Positions 1-5,940 of a stretch of DNA of 7,375 bases are shown here, piece by piece. Below the pieces are notes generated by a model. The model had not been told where the DNA came from, ran no database searches, and saw only the letters and a list, made by a program, of their open reading frames with translations. The stretch is from Bacillota bacterium (GTDB taxonomy: Bacteria > Bacillota > Clostridia > Acetivibrionales > DSM-1351): contig JAEWZA010000373.1 in assembly GCA_023395575.1 (NCBI GenBank), positions 1 to 7,375 of the forward strand, in the 5' to 3' direction. A program made the position numbers and the translations under genes. Each line of letters starts with the position of its first letter. The stretch's first letter is position 1.

Positions 1-1809
1 ATGTATAAATTTTCTTTTAATCAGCCATTCAATTTTTTTGTTAGAAGTTATATGTTTAGTTTTTCTCATACTGTCAATGGATAATTTTTCCAATATTATT
101 GTATTAGAATTGCTCCAAATATTTATAATAGAATCTGCTATTTCAGTATTATTCGATATAAAATAATTAATTGTATCGACTGCCACATCTACTATAAAAT
201 ACACATCATTTAAATAACTATTATGCTTTCCAATAGAAGGAAACATAAATGACAGCGAATCATGTCGTTCTTCTTTATCTTTTTTTAAAAGTAAACGCAA
301 ATGTTTCAAATATTCGGTTACTGTTATAATTACATCATAAGCAAAAAAATGAATATTTTTTTTGAATAACTCTCTCCATATAAGTTGAATATGGTCTAAA
401 TTACCAATTAGCATATAATCTAGAGTAACAGTATTAGTTAAATTAGTTATACTGTTAAATCTAAAAGATTTTTGAATTTTTATTTGAGGCTTTATTAAAT
501 AATTGAACAATAATAATATAGTGTTTACATCGTTAGGTATCTCTAATTCTTTAAGTAATAATTCTAAAGAAAAGGTGTCCTCGACAATATAATTTTGGTG
601 AAGCATTAATGTAAATAATTGGTGATGATATTTTGATAGTATTGTTGTATTTTTTTTCTTTCCTTCTTTTTGGGCTTGATATAAATATTTAGTAGCCTGA
701 GTAGTAAAGTAAGGGTTTAAACAATTTCCTTTTGAAGTAACAACTAGTAAAAATTTTTCTATATACCTATGATTAAGAAAATTCTCTGTTACCCAACATA
801 TTAATCTTTTATCAGGGTACAATAGTTGCTTTTCACTAAAAATAAAATCTATTTTCCCTTGTCTTAATAGAAATTCAAACCAGTAGTAATCCTGTGTTAA
901 TTTACAAAAATAACCCACCCCATAGTCTTTGTTAATCATATCGAATAAATAATCTTTATCTTCGGCTGTCATTGTTGACTTGTTGGATAATATGGCTTTT
1001 AGCCTTTCCTTCTGATCAATATATTGTAGTGAATACATTTTGGTCCATTTTTTTATACAGTCTACTAGTTGTATATGATTATTATCCTTATTATAGTATA
1101 TTGGTGTTATATGTAGTCTTTGCCATTCATCATCAGTGCTATCTTCTCTGCATGTGAAAATAAATCGGTTTTCATTGTACTGCATTCCACGTGCAAAGTA
1201 TTTCATAACAGGATCATTATAGCTATAACCGATAAAAAGTATTGTATAGTTACTGAACAAATCTTTTAAGAATCGACTAGCCCATCCTTCAACTAGGTAA
1301 GCTTCACCAAAATCACTATCAGTAAAAATCATATTTTCTAAATCATCCATAAGATTACCATGTAAGTATACGATACCTGTAAAATTCTTGGCTAAAGGCA
1401 GTGCAGGTGCATAATATATTTTTATTTCACTGTCAAAAATATCTTTTGCGGCTGATGTAAAATGAACATCTTGATTGGTGGTTACAATACGAATTTGATC
1501 ATTTGGGAATAGTTTTAGTAAACTAGTATGGTAATCATTATAATGGGTCTTAGTATCTGATAATATCGCACCAATTATTTTATAAATGTTTTTTCCTTCA
1601 TGAGATACTCTTCCCAAATAGGTATCTATAGGTTCTGATTTTTTTCTATTACAAAAAGTACAAGATTCAACTATACTAGCCAATTGTTCAAATGTCGGTA
1701 AATTTGAAGGTGGAGCTACAGAAATTCCAGCACCAGCAAATATAACCAATTTATTTTCTTGTTGTGCTGTTAGTATTTTATCTGGAATATCAATTCCATT
1801 AATATTCAT
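1..1809 (-). CDS. SIR2-domain anti-phage defence protein, Dsr1/DUF4020-like (C-terminus beyond window)
   Basis: The frame is open for 603 codons from an ATG at 1809 to the left edge, so the gene is 3'-truncated by the window. The start is set by AGGAG at 1820-1816, six bases upstream. The N-terminal domain (about 15-235) has the SIR2 signatures in order: FAGAGIS (24-30, NAD-binding glycine loop), VTTNQD (109-114, Asn112), YLHGN (148-152, His150) and LFIGYSYNDP (191-200). Asn and His at these places are the catalytic pair of NAD+-hydrolysing defence sirtuins, so the enzyme is probably active. The rest (240-603) is mostly helical in character. Its end (about 564-603) resembles, from memory, the region in large SIR2 proteins of the DUF4020/Dsr1 type, which are usually over 1000 residues; about half the protein may be missing. 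No membrane segment or signal peptide is seen. By family knowledge it would deplete NAD+ on phage infection. SIR2 is near certain; the subfamily is inference. Confidence 0.88.
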   Translation of the reverse strand, partial: MNINGIDIPDKILTAQQENKLVIFAGAGISVAPPSNLPTFEQLASIVESCTFCNRKKSEPIDTYLGRVSHEGKNIYKIIGAILSDTKTHYNDYHTSLLKLFPNDQIRIVTTNQDVHFTSAAKDIFDSEIKIYYAPALPLAKNFTGIVYLHGNLMDDLENMIFTDSDFGEAYLVEGWASRFLKDLFSNYTILFIGYSYNDPVMKYFARGMQYNENRFIFTCREDSTDDEWQRLHITPIYYNKDNNHIQLVDCIKKWTKMYSLQYIDQKERLKAILSNKSTMTAEDKDYLFDMINKDYGVGYFCKLTQDYYWFEFLLRQGKIDFIFSEKQLLYPDKRLICWVTENFLNHRYIEKFLLVVTSKGNCLNPYFTTQATKYLYQAQKEGKKKNTTILSKYHHQLFTLMLHQNYIVEDTFSLELLLKELEIPNDVNTILLLFNYLIKPQIKIQKSFRFNSITNLTNTVTLDYMLIGNLDHIQLIWRELFKKNIHFFAYDVIITVTEYLKHLRLLLKKDKEERHDSLSFMFPSIGKHNSYLNDVYFIVDVAVDTINYFISNNTEIADSIINIWSNSNTIILEKLSIDSMRKTKHITSNKKIEWLIKRKFIH

Positions 1810-1860
1810 ACTTTTCTCCTAATAGTAATTGTCTTTTTAAAATTATAAGTTGTCCATTAA

Positions 1861-1889
1861 ATTGAAATCCTTACCCAACATACTGTCAA
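1861..1889 (-). promoter_or_regulatory. Candidate sigma-A promoter of the SIR2 gene
   Basis: A perfect TTGACA (-35) lies at 1889-1884, followed after 17 bases by TTCAAT (-10, 4 of 6 consensus) at 1866-1861. Transcription would start near 1854, giving a leader of about 45 bases before the ATG. A consensus TATAAT also lies at 1847-1842 but has only GGATTT at the -35 distance. The -35 box overlaps one arm of an inverted repeat, which suggests regulation. Confidence 0.45.
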
Positions 1890-1912
1890 GCTCGATTTCA
1901 TGTTAGCTTGAC
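1885..1912. repeat. 8-bp perfect inverted repeat overlapping the SIR2 -35 box
   Basis: The arms GTCAAGCT (1885-1892) and AGCTTGAC (1905-1912) are exact reverse complements separated by 12 bases. No U-run follows on either strand, so it does not look like an intrinsic terminator. Its overlap with the TTGACA box suggests a protein-binding operator. A hairpin role is less likely, because the element lies upstream of the predicted transcription start. Confidence 0.5.
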
Positions 1913-2141
1913 TATAATTATACTGATAATCGTAACCACTTTTTTAATAATAATGTTCTGCACAGATCTTCAATGAACCTGTTTTATCCCTATTTTTGTA
2001 TTATAAATCAGTCCATGTTATTTCGTTCAAGCTTATACCTCTTACCTTGCATGTAAACTTTCTCAATAAAATACAATCACTTAATATCTCCTTAATTAGC
2101 AAATAAGAAGTACTGTTTAGCATCATTATATAAATAATGAC

Positions 2142-3236
2142 TCATACTTGAAGAAAGTTAACATCTGCACAATAATCTATTAATTTTAGCATGAGTTTTT
2201 TTAAATTATCTTTATTATAGTCTAACCTTTGAAATTTATTTTTGTACACTGTTGTCCAAAACCTTTTTTGGTTATCGGCATCTATTACTTGTATACCTTT
2301 ATAATCATTTGAACAATAAAAGTATGTTGGTACTTTGTCGCAAGTATCAAATGTAAATACAGCAAAAACACTTCCGTTTTGTTTTCCTTCATCTATAATC
2401 AAACCTTGAATATTAGGATGATTGTTAATAGAAATGACTTCTGTATAACTATCCTCATCTTTAATAGACATACTTGCACATATAAACTCAGCATCTGAGC
2501 CATAATCAAATTCTACATCAACATTTTTCTCTATTATATACTTTTGAACATCATCATCCTGAAAAGCTTTCACTAAGGCATTACCTACTATATCAATATT
2601 TTTTTGAAATAGTTCTTTGTATAGTGTTTCTTCAATTTGACTAAATGAAAACTCTACTTGACTTATATTGAATAATAAAGTATTTAATTTTCTTTTATTA
2701 AGTTTAAATTTTTTGAAATATGTAAATTGAAGAAACCAAAGTATTCTATTCAGATATCCAGCTAACTTATAGTAATCTTCTTTGTATTCAATACCTAGGT
2801 GAATTAAAGAATTTCTGATCCTATTTAATTCAATAAAATCATCTTTTAGAGCATCTCCTATATTGTACAAGTTGCAGTATAATTCTATAACATCTTTGTA
2901 ATCAATCGTTATTAAGTCTTTTGGATTTTGTAATACAACATAGTCATATAAGAGAATATTTATTTCATTGTTTTGTTTCATCTTGTAATATTGAAGTATA
3001 CAATTGTGTATTTTTTCTTTACTTTTTGATTCGAAAATCATAACTTCATTAATATTGCTAATTGCTTTTTTCATTAATAGTTCAAGAGCATTGTTAAGAT
3101 TAATAATGCCCTGCTTTAAATATGTTGCGGATTTATCAGGTTTTTTGAAGTATGAATCTTTTTTCAAAAAAGATGTTAAGTGTTGCATCGACCATTTTAA
3201 TGAATCTATAGCATTATCATCAAGTAGTAGTTTCAT
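2142..3236 (-). CDS. HEPN-like domain protein, putative defence RNase, unknown C-terminal domain
   Basis: This is a 364-residue cytosolic protein starting at ATG 3236, with GAAGGTG (3248-3242) five bases upstream. I do not recognise the full-length family. The N-terminal half (about 10-175) is helical and ends with RNSLIH (141-146), which fits the R-x4-6-H signature of HEPN ribonucleases. An upstream helix containing NNALELLMKKAI (48-59) resembles the first long HEPN helix. The C-terminal half (about 185-364) changes to alternating hydrophobic, beta-like strands (about 235-305) rich in acidic residues; no known domain is recognised there. The next gene downstream is the SIR2 effector, and HEPN domains are common in phage-defence and toxin proteins, so a defence role is inferred. 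It could instead be a non-catalytic HEPN partner that regulates or senses for its neighbour. Codon use is strongly A/T-biased, like the SIR2 gene and unlike the genes to the right. Confidence 0.6.
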   Translation of the reverse strand: MKLLLDDNAIDSLKWSMQHLTSFLKKDSYFKKPDKSATYLKQGIINLNNALELLMKKAISNINEVMIFESKSKEKIHNCILQYYKMKQNNEINILLYDYVVLQNPKDLITIDYKDVIELYCNLYNIGDALKDDFIELNRIRNSLIHLGIEYKEDYYKLAGYLNRILWFLQFTYFKKFKLNKRKLNTLLFNISQVEFSFSQIEETLYKELFQKNIDIVGNALVKAFQDDDVQKYIIEKNVDVEFDYGSDAEFICASMSIKDEDSYTEVISINNHPNIQGLIIDEGKQNGSVFAVFTFDTCDKVPTYFYCSNDYKGIQVIDADNQKRFWTTVYKNKFQRLDYNKDNLKKLMLKLIDYCADVNFLQV

Positions 3237-3551
3237 AAAAACACCTTCATATCGAATATTTTATATAATAATTGTACAAACCCTAAAAGAAATACACGTA
3301 ATCTGTATGAATTATGATGAGATCCTTTTATGGTTTTACCAGTATAAATTATGTGCTAATATTATTCGACTATTATTTCCTAGTTTAATACATATTATCT
3401 ACACAAGTACTATAATACCATAATTAAACATCAATTAGTAAATATTTTAATTTGTATATATTACATTGAGAATAGTATAGAAAAAATTAAGAAAATCTAA
3501 AAAATCAAAAATCAGATCTGACCATTTCATATCTGCTAATGAAAAACATAA

Positions 3552-3591
3552 AGTTGCAACTTATGAATATAATTAATCATAAATCGCAACT
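3552..3591. repeat. Imperfect 15-bp inverted repeat with a 10-base spacer
   Basis: The arms 3552-3566 and 3577-3591 pair at 13 of 15 positions (outer AGTTGC with GCAACT, inner TTATGA with TCATAA). The left arm itself contains the 10-bp palindrome AGTTGCAACT (3552-3561). No U-run follows on either strand. It could be an operator, a hairpin in a long HEPN leader or a recombination-type site; the sequence does not decide. Confidence 0.45.
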
Positions 3592-3634
3592 AATATCGTA
3601 TATTTATGCATTTTTGCTTTGCAAACTTTTTAGC

Positions 3635-3660
3635 AATATTCTATAACATTATAGAATATT
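3635..3660. repeat. Near-perfect 26-bp palindrome (12-bp arms, 2-base centre)
   Basis: The arm AATATTCTATAA (3635-3646) and its exact reverse complement (3649-3660) flank a central CA. The stem is nearly all A/T and has no following U-run, so it fits a dimeric-repressor operator better than a terminator. It lies just upstream of a weak minus-strand promoter candidate (3626-3597). The cognate regulator is unknown. Confidence 0.55.
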
Positions 3661-3765
3661 CACAACACTTATAAACACAGCGTTTTACTGAGATTATTAT
3701 AACTAAAAATCATTTTCTATATTTTCATTCAGATAATAACTTACCTTGAAGCTCCTCCAAAGTAT

Positions 3766-4212
3766 TTATCTATTCAATTCTAATAATTCCTCAACTATTT
3801 CAGATGAATCCTTAACCAGCATAGGGCAAATTGTTGTAAAAATCTGATTATCTCTTGCCTTTTTCATTTCTTCGGGAACACTGATATCAACACCTAATAG
3901 TTCATTACATCTAACTGAACCATGCTTTGCTATAAACCTCCGTGTAAATTCCTGAACAAGTGAATAGTTTTTTTCCTTTGCTGTATTATCGTCAGCTTTA
4001 TCCTTACCATACTTTAAACCTATTACCATGAAAGCACCAGTTACCGCGCCACAAGTCTCACCAATATATCCCATACCTCCACCAAAACTACTGGAAATTC
4101 TCAAGGCTAATTCTGGTTCTAACCCAAATTCACTAGAATATGTAGAAAATACTGCTTGTGCACAGTTGAAACCACTTAAAAAACATTGCATTGAACACTC
4201 TGACTTATTCAT
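3766..4212 (-). CDS. C_GCAxxG_C_C family redox-type protein
   Basis: This 148-residue protein matches the C_GCAxxG_C_C family (putative redox-active proteins) in length and motif order. The features are SGFNCAQAVF (13-22, Cys17), FGGGMG (43-48), ETCGAVTGA (52-60, Cys54), a Cys102 in SVRCNELLG and Cys129 in TTICPML. These four cysteines are the family's conserved set; Cys6 and Cys10 are extra. The ATG at 4212 is chosen over the GTG at 4224 because GTGAGG (4224-4219) is a ribosome binding site six bases before the ATG, and the GTG falls inside it. No signal peptide or membrane segment is seen. It follows marR by 30 bp and is probably co-transcribed. The biochemical role is not established; in this context a metalloid- or thiol-stress function through its cysteines is inferred. 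Confidence 0.88.
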   Translation of the reverse strand: MNKSECSMQCFLSGFNCAQAVFSTYSSEFGLEPELALRISSSFGGGMGYIGETCGAVTGAFMVIGLKYGKDKADDNTAKEKNYSLVQEFTRRFIAKHGSVRCNELLGVDISVPEEMKKARDNQIFTTICPMLVKDSSEIVEELLELNR

Positions 4213-4242
4213 AAGCAACCTCACTATTCTTAATTATTCATG

Positions 4243-4686
4243 CTACTTAACGTTCTTTTCACCAATCACATCAATAAGAATTTGCAAACTTTCAAGTACT
4301 TGTTGCCTTTTGTTTTCTGTAATCGAGTTATATACTTTGCTAAAATAAGAATTCATGTCGTCTTCGATTTTTTCAAACAGTCTAGAACCACTTTCGGTAA
4401 GGGATATTGTTACATACCTTCTGTCTTGTGGATCAATATCCCTTCTCGCAAGGTCAGCTGTAACCAGGTTATTTACCGTTCTACTCATTGTACTGTTTTC
4501 TAGATTCAACAACTCTGCTAGTTCATTTAATGAAATACTTTTTGCACGACCAATTTCAACTAATGCATGGCATTGTCCTAGCGTTATATCACAACATGAA
4601 TATTCTCTTTCCTGTAAAATGCCAAGTCTTCTCTCAAGGATTCTTATCATTTCACGTAATTGTTTAGTTTCATCAGTAAAATTCAT
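4243..4686 (-). CDS. MarR-family regulator with a Cys-Cys...Cys cluster
   Basis: This is a 147-residue winged helix-turn-helix protein of normal MarR length. An N-terminal dimerisation helix (1-28) leads to the DNA-binding domain: SLNELAELLNLENSTMSRTV (52-71) is the helix-turn-helix region and DPQDRRYVTISLT (85-97) the wing. A C-terminal helix (about 103-141) completes the dimer interface. Just before the DNA-binding domain is CCDITLGQC (31-39), with thiols at 31, 32 and 39, a plausible thiol- or As(III)-sensing site. A longer frame from a GTG at 4719 exists, but the ATG at 4686 is preferred: AGGAGG lies at 4703-4698 and a promoter covers the longer form's start. It sits between the ACR3 pump and the C_GCAxxG gene, so it probably controls this cluster and itself. 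Ligand and regulon are inference; the family call is secure. Confidence 0.93.
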   Translation of the reverse strand: MNFTDETKQLREMIRILERRLGILQEREYSCCDITLGQCHALVEIGRAKSISLNELAELLNLENSTMSRTVNNLVTADLARRDIDPQDRRYVTISLTESGSRLFEKIEDDMNSYFSKVYNSITENKRQQVLESLQILIDVIGEKNVK

Positions 4687-4697
4687 ATAACTAATTA

Positions 4698-4703
4698 CCT
4701 CCT
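4698..4703 (-). promoter_or_regulatory. Ribosome binding site that sets the marR start
   Basis: A perfect AGGAGG lies 11 bases before the ATG at 4686. The spacing is slightly long, but the site would be inside the coding region of the alternative GTG start (4719), which has no such site upstream. This supports the shorter protein. Confidence 0.7.
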
Positions 4704-4709
4704 GCAATA

Positions 4710-4739
4710 ATTGTAACACAGAATAGTTTGAATTTACAA
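4710..4739 (-). promoter_or_regulatory. Candidate promoter of marR and the C_GCAxxG gene
   Basis: TTGTAA (-35, 4739-4734) and TACAAT (-10, 4715-4710) are 18 bases apart. Transcription would start near 4703, at the ribosome binding site, so the leader is very short. A dyad covers the -35 box, and a CTGTGTT element (4721-4715) touches the -10 box, consistent with local control. Confidence 0.45.
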
Positions 4740-4744
4740 CTATT
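4722..4744. promoter_or_regulatory. Dyad over the marR -35 box, possible MarR operator
   Basis: The arms AATAGTT (4722-4728) and AACTATT (4738-4744) are exact reverse complements around nine central bases, some of which also pair. The size and position over the -35 element fit MarR autorepression. This is inferred from symmetry and location only. Confidence 0.45.
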
Positions 4745-4777
4745 ATCTATAAGTTTTTTCAAACCTCTATTTTCATT

Positions 4778-4810
4778 TAACTGTGTTCACATAAGTTATG
4801 AACACAGTTA
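4778..4810. repeat. 12-bp perfect inverted repeat between the ACR3 gene and marR
   Basis: The arms TAACTGTGTTCA (4778-4789) and TGAACACAGTTA (4799-4810) are exact reverse complements around nine bases. A nested CATAA/TTATG pairing (4790-4800) gives an alternative fold. On the minus strand no U-run follows, so it is a poor intrinsic terminator for the ACR3 gene. On the plus strand a T-rich stretch begins several bases later, but no plus-strand gene needs it. The half-site CTGTGTT recurs at the marR -10 box, which favours a regulator-binding site. Confidence 0.6.
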
Positions 4811-4843
4811 TAGGCTATTTTTATTTTATTCTGCATAATTAAA

Positions 4844-5911
4844 CTACCCTTCAATCCTTTGATTTCGAGACTCTATTTTATAATAATACTTCTTTCTCCA
4901 GAATAAAGCTACATTTACCAACCCAATCATAACAGGCACTTCAACCAATGGACCGATAACAGCAGTAAACGCTTCTTTTGATTCTATACCAAATACAGCA
5001 ACGGCTACTGCTATGGCAAGTTCAAAGTTATTACTTGCAGCAGTAAAGGACAAAGTTGTTGTTTTACTATAGTCAATACCTGATTTATAGCTTATGAAGA
5101 AAGATACAGAGAACATGATTATAAAGTAAATGAGCAACGGAATTGCAACTTTTATGACCTCAAACGGAAGTTGAACGATGTATTGTCCTTTATAAGTAAA
5201 CATAACAATAATTGTGAATAACAGGGCCACAAGAGCTAACGGACTGATTTTAGGTACAAACTTTTTAGTATACCATTCAGTTCCCTTAATTGGTTCAAGA
5301 ACTAACCTTGTAAGCATACCAAGAATAAATGGAATACCAAGATATATCGCTACTGATAATGCCACTTCTCCCATTGATATATTAACCTCATAACCTGTAA
5401 GCCCAAACACAGGCGGTAATACTGTTACAAACAAATATGCAAAAATTGAATAAAATACAACCTGGAATATGGAGTTGAAGGCAACCAATGCCGCTGCGTA
5501 CTCACTGTCTCCATCAGCCAAGCTATTCCATACTATAACCATAGCTATACATCTTGCAAGACCAATAAGAATTAAGCCAGTCATCAATGCTGAATCAGAT
5601 TTTAAGAATAATACAGCAAGTACAAACATTAAAACAGGCCCTATTACCCAGTTCTGTACCAATGATAGAATTAAAACCTTTGGATTTTTGAATACTTTCC
5701 CCAATTCCTTATAATTTACCTTAGCCAGTGGTGGGTACATCATAACTATTAACCCGATTGCTAAAGGTAGTGAAGTCGTTCCAACTGACATTTTCGATAA
5801 TAACTCTGAAAAACCCGGCACAGCCCATCCTAATAGTATTCCCAGTCCCATCGCAAGGAAGATCCATAGAGTTAAAAATCTGTCTAACGATGATAATCTT
5901 GACGGTTTCAA
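4844..5911 (-). CDS. arsB: ACR3-family arsenite efflux permease
   Basis: This is a 355-residue integral membrane protein of about ten hydrophobic segments, full length for the bacterial ACR3 (BASS superfamily) arsenite carrier. It exports As(OH)3/arsenite across the cytoplasmic membrane using the proton motive force. The N-terminus [20 protein letters not shown] (9-28) is typical. Cys121 in [13 protein letters not shown] (117-129) and Glu297 in [14 protein letters not shown] (288-301) match the conserved Cys and Glu reported as essential in ACR3 proteins. The start is a TTG at 5911. A short lysine/arginine tail (340-352) ends the protein. It begins 29 bp after the reductase/rhodanese gene and is probably co-transcribed with it. 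It is the true ACR3 type, not the unrelated 12-helix ArsB, although arsB is the symbol often used. Confidence is high. Confidence 0.96.
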   Translation of the reverse strand: MKPSRLSSLDRFLTLWIFLAMGLGILLGWAVPGFSELLSKMSVGTTSLPLAIGLIVMMYPPLAKVNYKELGKVFKNPKVLILSLVQNWVIGPVLMFVLAVLFLKSDSALMTGLILIGLARCIAMVIVWNSLADGDSEYAAALVAFNSIFQVVFYSIFAYLFVTVLPPVFGLTGYEVNISMGEVALSVAIYLGIPFILGMLTRLVLEPIKGTEWYTKKFVPKISPLALVALLFTIIVMFTYKGQYIVQLPFEVIKVAIPLLIYFIIMFSVSFFISYKSGIDYSKTTTLSFTAASNNFELAIAVAVAVFGIESKEAFTAVIGPLVEVPVMIGLVNVALFWRKKYYYKIESRNQRIEG

Positions 5912-5918
5912 AATATAA

Positions 5919-5927
5919 CTCCCCCTT
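5919..5927 (-). promoter_or_regulatory. Ribosome binding site that sets a TTG start for the ACR3 gene
   Basis: The purine-rich AAGGGGGAG lies seven bases upstream of the TTG at 5911. The next in-frame ATG (residue 21) would remove most of the first membrane helix, so the TTG start is preferred. Confidence 0.75.
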
Positions 5928-5940
5928 AAAATTAAAAAAA

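Larger units (their letters stand above)
1810..2141. other. 332-bp intergenic region between the HEPN and SIR2 genes
   Basis: It holds the promoter candidate and inverted repeat described separately, next to the SIR2 gene. Further left on the minus strand is an orphan AAGGAG (2093-2088), seven bases before a GTG (2080) that opens only a five-codon frame ending in TGA (2065-2063). A 41-codon ATG frame (2126-2001, minus) has no ribosome binding site. An A/T-only stem (CATTAT/ATAATG, about 2124-2139) follows the HEPN stop codon without a U-run. No credible gene or strong terminator is present. The gap length favours separate expression of the SIR2 gene. Confidence 0.5.
3237..3765. other. 529-bp non-coding gap between the thiol/arsenic genes and the defence genes
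   Basis: It is very A+T-rich and has no frame with a credible start and ribosome binding site. A plus-strand frame reaching in from 3004 is antisense to the HEPN gene and is a shadow. Two dyads (3552-3591 and 3635-3660) are the only strong structures. Between them, on the minus strand, TTGCAA (3626-3621) and TACGAT (3602-3597) are spaced 18 bases apart and form a weak promoter candidate reading toward the HEPN gene. Just upstream of the HEPN start are TACAAT- and TATAAA-like -10 boxes without a good -35. No U-run terminator was found after the gene ending at 3766. Confidence 0.5.

Noticed and set aside
972..1157. 61-codon plus-strand frame of hydrophobic character
   Set aside because: It lies entirely opposite the SIR2 coding frame and reflects its A/T-rich codons.
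2001..2126. 41-codon minus-strand frame in the HEPN-SIR2 gap
   Set aside because: It has no ribosome binding site before its ATG pair and no recognisable motif, and its start lies in an A/T stem.
3004..3423. 139-codon plus-strand frame
   Set aside because: It is antisense to the HEPN gene, low in complexity and lacks a ribosome binding site. It is a shadow of a better-supported gene.
3725..3765. Possible remnant gene just after the C_GCAxxG stop, with a coding-like stretch TLEELQGKLLSE
   Set aside because: The stretch is only about 12 residues long, has no start and cannot be matched to a family; chance is as likely.
4687..4719. Longer marR reading from a GTG at 4719
   Set aside because: The extension contains the AGGAGG site for the ATG at 4686 and overlaps the -10 box; MarR proteins do not need the extra residues.
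4778..4810. Intrinsic terminator of the ACR3 gene
   Set aside because: The stem is strong, but no U-run follows on the minus strand.
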